64,000 nucleotides of DNA. Origin: Simmondsia chinensis. Its lineage: Eukaryota; Streptophyta; Magnoliopsida; Caryophyllales; Simmondsiaceae. How positions within the stretch are numbered: the stretch's first letter is position 1; each line of letters begins with the position of its first letter. The stretch covers positions 7,442,501-7,506,500 of the forward strand of contig JAGTTD010000001.1 of the NCBI GenBank assembly GCA_018398585.1, in the 5' to 3' direction. The position numbers and the translations under genes were made by a program. The notes below the pieces were generated by a model. The model had not been told where the DNA came from. It searched no databases and saw nothing but the letters and a program-made list of their open reading frames with translations. Positions 34,798 to 45,618 of the stretch are shown one piece after another.

Positions 34798-34968
34798 CCC
34801 TTCTCACTTTTTAGGTTGGGGGTCTTGGAAACAGCCTCTCGTTAGGGTATCTTCCTGATGGGGAAGGCTGCGTACACCATACCCCTCCCAGACCCTACTC
34901 ACGCGAGAGCCCTTGGGGCACTGGGCCTGTTGTTGTTGTTGTTGTTGTTGTTGCTGTTGTTGTTGTAG
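34798..34968 (+). mobile_element. Au-type SINE copy in the pararetrovirus
   Basis: Flanked by a perfect 15-bp target duplication TATAATACCAAGACT (34783-34797 and 34969-34983). The body has the AACAGCCTCTC, AAGGCTGCGTACACC and CCCAGACC motifs of Au SINEs and ends in (TTG)n. It is 171 bp and lacks a clear box A/box B head, so it is probably 5'-truncated. It postdates the viral integration. Confidence 0.88.
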
Positions 34969-35439
34969 TATAATACCAAGACTAATAGATAAGAAAGATA
35001 TCACAATACCTTGAGAATGGATATTGAAAAAACTCACATATGATTTCAATGACGAAGAAAGACATTCAAAATAAGGTGATGTAGAACTAATAGCATTAGG
35101 AAATAATCTTTATTTTAGATAATCTAACTCTAATAAAAAAATGGATTAAAAATAATATTCAGTTACCGCAAGTAGAAATAGAAAAATATCGATTATTTGT
35201 TACAGAAAAATTATCAAATATAGAGTAAGAAGCCTCATCATCGTCATATTTAATAAATTCAAAAGATTATAAAAAATTAGAAATACTTGTTCTACCAGGA
35301 ACATCCCATACGCAAGCACAAATAAGCTCAATACAATTATTGAGGGGAGAATATGACAAAATATTCTTTGCTCCAAAAAAAGGAAGAAAAAGATACTCAT
35401 ATGTTATATGATATTTTCAATTCAAAGGGTATAAACCAT

Positions 35440-35747
35440 ACTATTTAAAAGTGTTAATAAACATAGGAGCCACTGCTTGGTCTTGTAAATGGAATTCATT
35501 ACCACCTGAAAAAAGGGTAGAAATGAAAAACACAATATTAGTAAGAGGAATTGATGGAAACCAAATCACAATCTATCAAAAAGCTAACGACATAGCTATA
35601 TGGTTAAATGAAAAAATATTCATAATACCTAAAATCCTTTGTCTTCCTTTCACGGCAAGAGACTTTTTGTTAGGATCAAAATTCATCTGGAAATATAGTC
35701 ATGTATTATTCAACCTTCATGATATAAGTTTCGCCCTTCATATATAA
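35440..35747 (+). pseudogene. Pararetrovirus protease remnant
   Basis: A plus-strand frame with an aspartic-protease-like region. The active-site triad reads I-G-A instead of D-T/S-G, so the catalytic Asp is lost. A following block has the 'FLLG..FI' end typical of viral proteases. It lies upstream of RT, as expected in a caulimovirid polyprotein. Confidence 0.6.
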
Positions 35748-36009
35748 ACAGTTAAAACACCATTACTAGATCAACCCTAATATAAATACACTTTTGGGTT
35801 TGTAGAAAAAATATTAGTGAAAGAGGAAAACAAATCTCAAAATCAAATATGTACTTTACACGAAACACATTGGTTATATAAAAAATTAGCCGAAAATTTT
35901 AGTTATAACCCATTAAAACTATGAGAAAAACGTCCAAGGTATTGTAGCCTTAAATAAAAAATTTAAATATCATTAAAAGAGTAAAACCAATGATCTACAC
36001 TAGGCAAGA

Positions 36010-37290
36010 GGTAGAAGAGTTTGAAAAACAACTAAAAGATTCATTAGAAAAGAATTAATTGAAGACATAACAAGTCGTCATTCTAGTCCTGCATTTACGG
36101 TAAGAAATCATGCAAAATTCGGAGGATACTTTATCGGAAGAAAAGATGTCCTCATAAACCTAACAAAAGGAGCCAAGATATTCTCAAAATTTGACTGCAA
36201 ATCAGGATATTGGCAATTAAAGATTACAGAAGAATCAAAACCTTTAACTGCTTTTAGCACCCACGAGGACATTATCAATGGAAAGTAATGCCTTTTGGTC
36301 TAAATACAGCACCATAAATTTTCCAGCTATGGATGGATAATATATTTAAAGAAATTAAAGATTTTTGTGTAGTATACATAAGTGACATACTAGTTTTTTT
36401 CTAAAACAAAAGAACACCAAAAGCACTTACAAATAGTAAGTAATAAACTTAAAAAATATAAAATTACTTTATCTCCCAAAGAAATTAAGATAGAAAAAGA
36501 TCAAATTGACTTTTCAGGAATAAAACTTACAAAATTAGGATTCCAATCCCAAGAATATATTATAAGTAAAATTATGGATTTTCATGAGGAAATTACTGAC
36601 AAAGAACAACTTCAAAGTCTATTAGGAATATTAAATTACAGAATAAATTTTATAATGAAATTATCTCACATTGAAACACCTTTACTATAAAAACTTAAAA
36701 AAGGAATTGAACTCAAATGGATTGGAGAGGATAAAAATCTTTTAAAGAAATTAAAAAGAAAAATTACTAAACTTCCAAATGTTTATTTCTCTTAACTAGG
36801 AGATAGATTAATCTTAGAAACTGACGCATCAGAAAATTGTTGGGGATGTATATTAAAAGCTATACCAGTCAAGTTAGTTAATGAACAAGAAAAAAGCATA
36901 GTACCGGGAAGGATTGTAGCAAGGAAAAAAAAAAACTACTCTTGAATAAGCTACAAGAACAAGAATAAATTTTTGGATATAACTCAGGAAAGTTTAAGCC
37001 AAATGACATCAAATATATTATATTCGAAAAAGAACTCTTAGCAAAAAAAAAAAAAAATGCAATAAAACGATTTAATATTTATTTAGCACCAAAAATCTTT
37101 CTTTTTTGAACTTATAATCAAGTGGTAAAAGATTTCTCAATAAACAAAAAAGCCATTACCGATAGAAGAAGATTAAAATGATACAACTTTATTTCTCAAT
37201 ATTCTTTTGAAATTGAACATTTGAAAGGATCTAAAAATGTTCTTGTAGATCTTCTAAGCAGAGAAACATGTCCCAAGGAGAATGGATCAA
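36010..37290 (+). pseudogene. Pararetrovirus reverse transcriptase and RNase H remnant
   Basis: Stop-rich plus-strand coding with the RT blocks 'FDCKSGYWQLK' (first catalytic Asp kept), 'MPFGL.TAP' and a catalytic motif reading Y-I-S-D in place of Y-x-D-D near 36,375. RNase H features follow, including a 'TDASE' site near 36,820 and an 'IEHLKGSKNVLVD' block near 37,220. The order and the Q-W-K before the PFGL motif resemble Caulimoviridae. It is inactive because of several frame breaks. Confidence 0.75.
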
Positions 37291-38796
37291 TGTAAAGCCA
37301 AAAAAGGCTAGAGAAAATATTCAAAGGAAAGCTAACCAATTATATTCCTCCTTCTATCCGTTCTCTCAATCAGAATAGGAACCAGAAAGTTCAAACTCAA
37401 GGACAACTTAGCAGCCTACTTATGCCAAGGCAACCCAACCACATGATGAAATAGCAACCCAGCCTAGTTTCTAATGCCCAAATGATGGCATGGTTTGCTA
37501 ACACCTCAGTAAATTACCTAAACCATCCAAACAACCTAAAAACGATCTATCTAGTCATCAAAGGAAGACAATCAAGAGTATATCTCAACTGGACTTAATG
37601 CACTGAAAACATCAATAAATATTCAGGAGCAAATTTTAAAAAATATACTTCCCTTGAAGCCAATCCTTTTATAGCAAGTAAAGAAACCCCTCTTTTTTCT
37701 AGATTTCTTCGAGGGTTAGAACAAAAAATGCTCCAAAAATAATTTCCTCACTTCCCATACAACCCAGATATCCCAAACTCTAAACATTCATTTTAATGGA
37801 GTATGTAAAATGTATTTGGCAGATCGAAAAGCCGACTTTAGATGAAGCATGACTAATCTAGCAAATGCTATTGTATCAACTCTGTCCAAAACAAGGGAGC
37901 AGAGGGACCAGTTCAAAAATATTGTGTTGATCTTGTCAAACAAATGACATGGAATCATGAATACTTATATCAACAAATAACATTATTTTTGCAGCTTATA
38001 GATGCTTTAAAAGAAGAAGTTGATATGCCACAATTCTAGATCATCAAAAGAAGTTGTTTATTTGAAAAGCCACAAAAAGTGCTTCCCCATGTAATAATTG
38101 AAGAACCAATTAAAGTTGTGATAGAACTTCACGAAGCAAATATTAAACAAATCATCTTCCATGAACCATGAACCATGGTACGTTGAAGATATCGAATGGG
38201 ATTTGGTCAATCGAATCATCTTCCAGAGCATGGGCCCTGACCAATAAATTGAGCTCCCAATGATGATTAAAACTACGTTCTATAAAGTATCAAAAAGATA
38301 TAGTTATTCAAGATATTTTACTTTCAGAATTTTCAGTACACTGGGATGAAGATCAGAAGGAAAAGTTTTTCAACCACACCAGTTATGGATACTTTCAGAT
38401 ACCCATGAAAGTGAATTTGAAAGAGAATCACTCTACTGGGCAAAAGACTTAATTAATAAGTCATGGCCAAAACAACTTTGGATTGATTTATTAGTAAATA
38501 TATCAATGACAGCATAAGAATATTTATCAACAGATCAGTTTAAAACCATTGATGGACGACGAATCTTCATAACAAACAAAGAGATGGAGTATGCAAATAA
38601 CTACTATAAAGAAGCCCAGGATTTGTTTAAAAAGTTAGCAAATCAAGATTACAGCTTAGATATTCCAGTTAATTCGGCAATGGATGCTAACGAAATGGTA
38701 GGGATGATGAAGAAGCAGTATTCTTCTTATCCAGAAAGTGAACAATCACTAGATGAGGAAACAGAACGAAATATAGATAATTTTTATGAAGGATAA
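37291..38796 (+). pseudogene. Pararetrovirus downstream ORF remnant
   Basis: Sequence after RNase H carries fragmentary frames, the last being 38584-38796 (70 codons), whose final residues (S-Y-P-E-S-E block) also occur at the start of segment A. This is the likely last ORF before the intergenic region. Its function is not recognisable. Confidence 0.5.
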
Positions 38797-38960
38797 AAGC
38801 ATATCCTGGAAGATTCGGAACTGCTGGAAAATAAATACAAAAAGTTATATCAGAAGGTTACATCATTTTTAGTAAAAAAACAAGTGTAGCCACATGTCAA
38901 TGTACAGTAATGTCATATAATTGCTTTTAGTGTACATTAGTATCATATAATTGATTTGAA

Positions 38961-39360
38961 TAAATGAGGATGTTAATGGGTCTGTCCTTGATGGGATGTT
39001 GGCTAAAGAGGATAGCTATGTTAATAAGCCAGCTCTTAATGGCCTAGTAAAGAAGGAAAAAGTGGCTCGACCATGGAGATGATTATAGGGATACTCCCTT
39101 GCTTTTGACCCAACATAAAACGGGTTAATGCAACCCAAGTCCTTTCTAAATCTCCTCCCTGCCCCAAACCCAAATTCGAGACCTGCTTTATCTTTAAAGC
39201 GTCGATCGTTAGCCGTTCACATTGCCTAGTGGATTGGCGAAAAAAAAAAATTGATCTAAGATTTTGATGACTATGATTTTGGGGTTATGAACCACCAAAA
39301 AGTAATCAAAGTTGAAGGAAGTGAAGGTGGTAAGGTAAAGTCATGTTCAAAGAAGGTCAA
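38961..39360. other. Spacer, possible decayed coding piece before MULE-1
   Basis: No gene assigned. From about 39,260 to the MULE there is an open plus-strand stretch (DDYDFGVMNHQKV..., Lys/Ser-rich). A further open stretch lies just after the MULE (43,884-43,960) in another frame. The pieces could be one disrupted exon. This is an inference only. Confidence 0.3.
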
Positions 39361-39369
39361 GGCTCATCG
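39361..39369. repeat. Left target duplication of MULE-1
   Basis: GGCTCATCG, matched at 8 of 9 bases by AGCTCATCG at 43883-43891. The 9-bp length fits Mutator. Confidence 0.85.
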
Positions 39370-39449
39370 GAGCCGGTTCCCAAAATAATGCAAAATAAAA
39401 AAAAATAAAAAAAATAATGCCCAAAAAAAAATATTTACCAAACTACTGT

Positions 39450-39770
39450 TGAACCGCGTTTAGAAAACACGGCTATATAAACCGCATCACAATAACCCGT
39501 TTCAATTCTCTATAAACCGCATCTAAAAAACACGGTTTAATTCAAAGTGAACCGCGTTTTTAAAACACGGTTTAGTTAAACGTTAACCGCGTTTTAAAAA
39601 CACGGTTTTACTCATATTGAACAGTGTTTTAAAAACACGGTTTAATTCAAAGTGAACCGCGTTTTAGAAAACACGGTTTTACTCAAAATGAACCGCTTTT
39701 TAAAAACGTGGTTTTATCATAAACAGCGTTAATAAAACGCGGTTTACTCTCAGAAACTTTGCTCGCAATA
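39450..39770. repeat. Subterminal palindromic array, MULE-1 left end
   Basis: About seven units of AACCGCGTTTT...AAAACACGGTTT type, each a short imperfect palindrome with spacers such as TTACTCAAAATG. The mirrored array is at 43555-43806. Possible transposase-binding sites. Confidence 0.8.
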
Positions 39771-40084
39771 CATTGCCTGCCAGTAAGCCAAAATCAAAGT
39801 TAATTACATTAAAATTTTGTATTACAACAACTTTTTCATTGATGTCATTCAATTATAGTATCTCTACAGCAGCAACTAATACAAACAATCACTTAATATC
39901 AAAACAATAGTCTACGAGAAGAAATTATCATACATTTGAATCGTGAAATAATATCTTTCATTCAAATAAAATGTGTGTATACACTGTACAAATATGACAT
40001 CTAAATTAAATTTTCATAATTAGTTTATTCATCAACATTTTCAAAGGGCACATTGTGAAACTGTTGATGATTGTTACGTTGATC

Positions 40085-40288
40085 TCATGTCCCTCCCGAT
40101 GAAGCTCCAACATCATAAGTAGAGGTGGTAGGAAATGAGACGAGGTTATCAAAAAAAGGCCCTTGGAGAAGATCGTTCCGTCGTACATGTCGTACACCTT
40201 GAACTGCGGATCTACGGTTCTCCTCTACAGCGAGCGCATTCATTTGATTGAATTGGAAGAGGTTGTGGTCAATTGGGCCTGGCTCCAT
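40085..40288 (-). pseudogene. Possible MAIN-like gene start in MULE-1
   Basis: A 67-codon frame starting M-E-P-G-P-I-D, like the starts of plant mobile domain (MAIN-like) proteins carried by some MULEs. It begins about 30 bases after the end of the transposase frame. Nothing else of the domain is visible, so the call rests on a few residues. Confidence 0.35.
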
Positions 40289-40319
40289 CTATGCTGTCGC
40301 ACAATAAGGTTTATTAAAA

Positions 40320-43156
40320 TTAATCGATATGTATAAATAACGAACTACTATGTAAAAAAATAATATAAATAAAACATAAATAAATGTTCAAAAAAATGAA
40401 ACATAAATAAATATTACAGTCATATATTTCACTGCTACTAGCTGCTAGCCGAGCCTCGTGCTCTTTTTTCCTCTTGCATGTCAATACGTTATGACCCTTT
40501 CTCTTACAGAACCCACATGTGACCCTTCGTGTATCATCGTTCTCATCCATTTCATTTTGAATTCGTTTCGAGCATGGGAGTCCTTGACTTCGCTTTAAAC
40601 TAGGATTCGGGATTATTTTAGGTCCATCATATGTCTCCCAATATCCCTTGTCCGGAATTGGACTGAATGTCGGCTTGTATGAATCACGATACATAGGAAG
40701 AGAATAATATGGGTTCAAGAATGACAAAGGATCATAATTTCTACTGTAGCATACGGCAAGAACATGAGAACACGGAATACCATACAGCTGCAGTTTTTGA
40801 CAAGAGCATGTCCTTCCTTCCAGGTTAATGGTTTGTTTATGTCCCCCTTTTCCTCTCTCCCTATCACCTGCTGTAGTGATGACCTCATATATACCTCTTC
40901 GGTAGTCAAATACTTCAACGCGATGATATCGCGCCTTGGCCTTATTTGACTCCAATATCTCATTGATTGTGGGGCAACAAGCTTTCTCTTCCCCAAGAAG
41001 TTCACCCGCAACTCCCCGCCGTCGAACAAACCACTTATTTGTCCGATAAAAGGTCAACTCTACAATTGAAGTGACAGGAAAGCTACGAACTCCCCTCAGC
41101 AAAGCATTCATGATTTCAGCCATATTGGTAGTCATAAGCCCATATCTCTTCCCCTGATCATGGCAAAGAGCCCACTTGTTCAGGCCAATTTCACCAAGGT
41201 ATCTGCGGACATCGATATTCGACTCCCCGATTCTATCGAATGTAGAGTTGAATTTCCTGGGTTGAGCCTGCCTTGCAGCAAAGTGTGTCATATTTTTCAA
41301 AGTCGTCTTTCAAAACCTTACATTCACATTAGACACAAGGTGTCTCGAACAAATTCTATGATAGGCATTTGGCTCCCTCCATTCTCTTCTAGTCATTACA
41401 TTCATTATTCCAGCGTGACGATCTGAAATTACACAGACTTGTCTTTCCCCTATTACATGTTTTTTCAAGTACTTCATAAACCATGACCAACTAGCATTAC
41501 TCTCGCCTTCTACGAGAGTAAATGCTAATGGAAACGCTTGATTATTGGCATCAGAAGCAACAGCAAGTAATAACACTCCCTTATACTTCCCATAAAGATG
41601 GGTACCATCAATAGATATGACAGGACGACAATATTGAAACCCTTGTATAGCCGGCCCAAACGACCAAAAAGCTTTGTGGAAAAAGTGGACAGAAGGGTCT
41701 GAAGTTGGAATACTTCTGAATACAGTCTTTGTACCAGGATTTGATCTTTTAATTGCTCTCAAAATTTGGGGAAGCTTTGCATAAGAGTCCTCAAATGTGC
41801 CAAATATATTGCCAATTGCCCTTTGTTTCGCCAACCAAGCCGTTTTATATGTAATCTTTAATCGAAACTGATCGGAAATAACTTGAGCAATAGAACTTGC
41901 AGAAATTGACACTTGTGTTCTAACAAGCTCCATTACATGTTGGGCAACAAAGGATGAGCTTACCAAGCGATGGTTCTGGGCATACACATCATTGACACAT
42001 GTGTGAGGGCCTCTGTACCTTACAACTGAGAAGTAAGGGAATTGTGGATCTTTGACAACAACCCTTAACCACCATGGACAATCAATTTTCTTACATTTGC
42101 ACACTAGCTTCTGCGGAGTTGATTCAACTGTCTTATAAAATTGATTGTTTCTCACCCAATATTGTCGCACAGCGTTTATGACATCTTGTTTGGTATGAAA
42201 AAGTTGTCCCATTGCAAATTCGCCGCATGATCATAGTGAAAATTAAGCTCATCAGGTTCGACATAGGGATTTTCATTGACACGAGCAAATTCAGGCACAG
42301 GAGCACAAGCACTAACAGGATCTTCATCCACATCATTACGTGTAAACTCGGTTTCAGTTTCATTAATTCGCTCATCAACGATATCGTCATCTCCATCGTC
42401 CTTTTCAAGCTCCCTTTCGATCTCATCCATTGGCTCACTGTCTTTATCCTCGATCGAATAACCCTGATCACTGTCATCGTAAGCTGTACTAACAAATACT
42501 CCGTCACCATCACCACCTTGTTCTACATATTCTCTCACAGGATTAGATTGTGACATCGGGCATCCTTCATTAGGGATACTCACAGCTTGCCCAATATGGC
42601 TACTTGATGCACCCATTTGACCCATTCCGGACGTACATGGAATTGCAGTATTCGCAGGACATTCAAATAATAAAGTTGGACGAACTGTAATACTAGTATC
42701 GGTCACATAAGTTTGGGGCATACTTGGAGCAGCCCCATATCCAAGGTATGATATAGGATAAGCTGATTGACATTCAGGTAGACGATTTTTCATATTAACA
42801 TTCAGATTTTCTGGTGCTACTTCTATATAAAAATCTGTTGTCGACTGCTTCTTTAGCTCAATGTATGACCACATAACTTGTAACGAAGTGTCATTGAAAA
42901 GATCAATCATTTGATGTCCATGCGCAGTACAAGTACCCCATTTCACTTTCAAATTAACAATATTTCGGTCAATATTACAACACTCTCTCAACATACTGAT
43001 TAATCCACTAAAATTGATGTCGTTTCTAACAAATATCATACTGCTATACCCTCCAACATAATTGACATGCTCTCCATTTTTCTCGGCCTTTCCACCCCAA
43101 TGACAAATAATAGGATGCAAAAAAGCCATATTCTGAAAATGTTTACAATAATACAA
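40320..43156 (-). pseudogene. MULE-1 transposase (MuDR-like), two breaks
   Basis: The N-terminal frame (42176-43156) has the PB1-like N-terminal region and a Glu/Asp-rich linker. The second frame (41310-42212) has the MULE DNA-binding and DDE core ('VISIDGTHLYGKYKG', 'ISDRHAGIMNVM'). A third (40320-41300) has the C-terminal part with the SWIM zinc finger (C-S-C-Q-K ... C-S-H-V-L-A) and a CCHC knuckle (CGFCKRKGHNVLTC). The first and second frames overlap and are joined by a one-base shift near 42,190. The second and third are in the same frame, separated by a TGA at 41310. Domain order and length fit plant MURA-like proteins. Confidence 0.9.
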
Positions 43157-43490
43157 ACTTCAATATGTATTTTTTGATCAACAAACTTCAATACGTATAA
43201 AAAAAGTAAAATTTTACCAACATTCAACATCACAATACAAACAATAACAAATTCTACCTAAACTCTGCAAAATAAACCTAGAGAACTAAATAAAAATCAT
43301 TATAATATAATCCTATGTATTTTTAACAAGAAAAAATAATATTTCAAAAACAAGAAGTTAAAATTACCGCAGTTAATCTTTTCTGTGAAGAAATGCAGTA
43401 GTAATCAAATAACTCTAACAATGATCACTTGAAAAATCTCCGGTGTATGAACGAAACGACGTGATCGTCAGCGGGAGAACGAGACAGAGG

Positions 43491-43549
43491 CATGAGCAGG
43501 AGAATGGGGAGGTTCGTGAATGCATGAGCAGGAGAATGGGGAGGTTCGT
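43491..43549. repeat. 27-bp direct duplication upstream of MULE-1 transposase
   Basis: Two identical 27-base copies starting CATGAGCAGG (43491-43517 and 43523-43549), in the leader between the right subterminal array and the transposase. Confidence 0.85.
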
Positions 43550-43554
43550 TTAAG

Positions 43555-43806
43555 TGATCTGCGTCCTAAAGACGCGGTTCACCTATATCTAAACCACTTC
43601 GTAACGACGCGGTTTTACAGAAAACCGCGTCTTAAAGACGCGGTTTATTTAGAATAAAACCGATTTTTTAGAACGCGGATAACTTTAAATAAAACCGCGT
43701 CTTCAAGACACGGTTTTATTTAAACAGAACCGTGTCTTTAAGACGCGGTTTACTTAATGCGGTTTAAATCTTACCTAACCGCATTTTCTAAACGCGGTTC
43801 AACAGT
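43555..43806. repeat. Subterminal palindromic array, MULE-1 right end
   Basis: Units of AAACCGCGTCTT..AAGACGCGGTTT type, matching in inverse the array at 39450-39770 but with its own variants (CGTC instead of CGTT). Confidence 0.8.
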
Positions 43807-44566
43807 AGATTGGTAAATATTTATTTTTTAGCATTATTTTTTTTATTTTTTTATTTTTTAGCATTATTTTGGGAACCGACTCAGCTCATCGCACTTAGAC
43901 TTAGAAGGTGCGAAGAAAGTGCAAGCACTGAAAGATGTAAACTCACATGGGGTGAGTTTGGTTAAGCTTTTTTCAGCTTATCTTTTTATAGTTTATCTTT
44001 TTCAATAAAATCTATATCTTTTAACGATCTGTGAGACATATCCTGTGGTGTTTAGTTGTACAATACATAAAAACCTTTTTCTTAGTAATAGATTGTTTTG
44101 ATATATATATCAAAAAGACCTTATTATGCAGATTACCAAAAATGACATGACTACATAAAATAGTTAAAATAAATATTTTTATCTTATTTTAAAGCATAAT
44201 GTGACATTTTAAAAATAGTTTTCTTCATTATTTATATAATTAAAATTTCACCTAACATAGTATGAATTATGCAACTAAAATATGTCATAAAATATACTAA
44301 TAATTGTGTCAATAAAAACTAAAAATATGGTAATTAAAATTACATAAAAGTATCATTATAGAAATCAAATATCCCATCACATTTTTGATAAATAAGAGGA
44401 ATAAGGCCTCACAATAGAAAATAGGATAAACCTAAAACAATAGGGCCCCAAACGATACAAAAAGGAATTATATAAAGATTGGAAAAAAAAAAATGACCAC
44501 AGTTGCATCCCATATAACTTCAGTCCAACTTATGTTATCAAATGCCGGAATTACATAAAGATAACT

Positions 44567-45618
44567 TCACATTCTCATTCTATTCTCCCAAATAGCTTTT
44601 GCAATACGATCATGCTCAATCTCCATGTATCTATCATTTGCTATCCGTCTTGACACATTTGCATTTGTATCCCCTTGTAGATGAGTATTAGATTCCATAT
44701 TCTCTGGCATTAAGTCTGGGTTGTTATCAAAAATACCAAACTCTGCATCATTGTCAGTAAGTTCACGAATGAAATTGTGAAGAGCCATTGTTGCCCCGAC
44801 AATTTTAACTTATTTTCCAAATGCATATGATGACATATTGCTTAGAATTCTCCACTTTTTCTTCCAAACGCCAAATGTTCGCTGAATTGTGCACCTTAGT
44901 GATGAATGATGATAATTAAATAACTCTTTCAATCCTTGTGCCGGCCCACTACGTTTGAAATCAGGAAGATGATACCGCTCTCCTTTATATGGTCCCAAAA
45001 ATCCAACCATATTAGGGTATCCCACATCAACCAAATAATATTTTCCTGAGATACAAATTGGGAAAAATAATTAGTGTAACACATGTTAATATTCATAATA
45101 TAAAGGTACTTGCAAAAATTATCTTACCTCTTCCAAATATACGAGTGTCATGTGCGGTTCCTTCCCATCCTGGCCAACCAAAAATAAACCTCATTTCAAA
45201 ATCACAAATAGCCATTATATTTTGTGTCGGAGTTCCTTTTCTACCAATAGAATAATGTTGATTTGTTGAAGATACTACGCATGGTATGTGTGTTCCAACT
45301 ACAGCTCCTATATAATCCTTTAAATATATATTTATCATTATTTTTTATTTTTTCAAGGATTCCTCTAAATTCGCGGCGAAAGGGTTTAATAATATTAGGA
45401 GTCATAATGCATACTACCTTTAAAACTTTATCAAAGAGATGACTAATTGTTTCTCTAGAGTGTTGAAACCTCTCTTGGACCATTCTATTACACAATTCAT
45501 GACCTAAAATATACAAGAACATGCCGACCATTTCTTTTATAGATGTTCTAAAGGTTCCTATTAGACCATATTTTTGTGTTAAAGTTTCACATAAAAAGTA
45601 AAATACATGTTTGTCCAT
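44567..45618 (-). pseudogene. PIF/Harbinger DDE transposase
   Basis: 45241-45618 carries the HTH-containing N-terminal region ('KEMVGMFLYILGHELCNRMVQERFQHSRET'-type block in part). After a frameshift near 45,320, 45093-45338 has 'GAVVGTHIP', where the usual catalytic Asp of the G-A-x-D-G-T-H-I motif is Val. Then 44810-45034 has 'VDVGYPNMVGFLGPYKGERY' with the second Asp, and 44567-44788 has 'ALHNFIREL' near the C-terminus, after an in-frame TAA at 44810. A short intron may lie near 45,050-45,100. Confidence 0.85.

Larger units (their letters stand above)
34701..38960 (+). mobile_element. Endogenous pararetrovirus segment C (plus)
   Basis: The longest viral segment. It holds protease, reverse transcriptase and RNase H remnants, then a downstream ORF whose end (38584-38796) and following intergenic sequence match the start of segment A. 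No integrase, HHCC finger or chromodomain is visible after RNase H, which separates it from Gypsy. Many frameshifts and stops, so it cannot encode functional proteins. The genus (for example Florendovirus or Petuvirus) cannot be decided here. A SINE interrupts it at 34798-34968. Confidence 0.75.
39370..43882 (-). mobile_element. Mutator-like element 1 (MULE-1), 4.5 kb
   Basis: TIRs begin GAG[C/T]CGGTTCCCAAAA and stay alignable for about 110 bp, then continue as arrays of palindromic units at both ends (39450-39770, 43555-43806). The 9-bp target duplication is present. Inside is a minus-strand MULE transposase (40320-43156) with one frameshift and one premature stop, and a possible trace of a MAIN-like gene (40085-40288). 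It was once autonomous and is now inactive. Confidence 0.9.

Noticed and set aside
34930..34968. Independent TTG microsatellite
   Set aside because: It is the 3' tail of a SINE, directly followed by the target duplication.
31850..38960. Gypsy LTR retrotransposon instead of a pararetrovirus
   Set aside because: The terminal similarity includes the end of an ORF plus the intergenic promoter, as in a circular viral genome, and no integrase or chromodomain follows RNase H. Some uncertainty remains.
39450..39770. CRISPR-like array of regularly spaced palindromes
   Set aside because: The units are imperfect, have no unique spacers of constant length, lie inside Mutator TIRs with a mirrored array at the other end, and the DNA is plant nuclear.
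41300..42212. Programmed frameshift or stop readthrough in MULE-1 transposase
   Set aside because: No slippery sequence or readthrough context is evident; a plain one-base indel and nonsense change in a dead transposon explain it better.
42212..42553. Plus-strand frames within MULE-1 transposase
   Set aside because: Antisense shadows of the acidic linker of the transposase.
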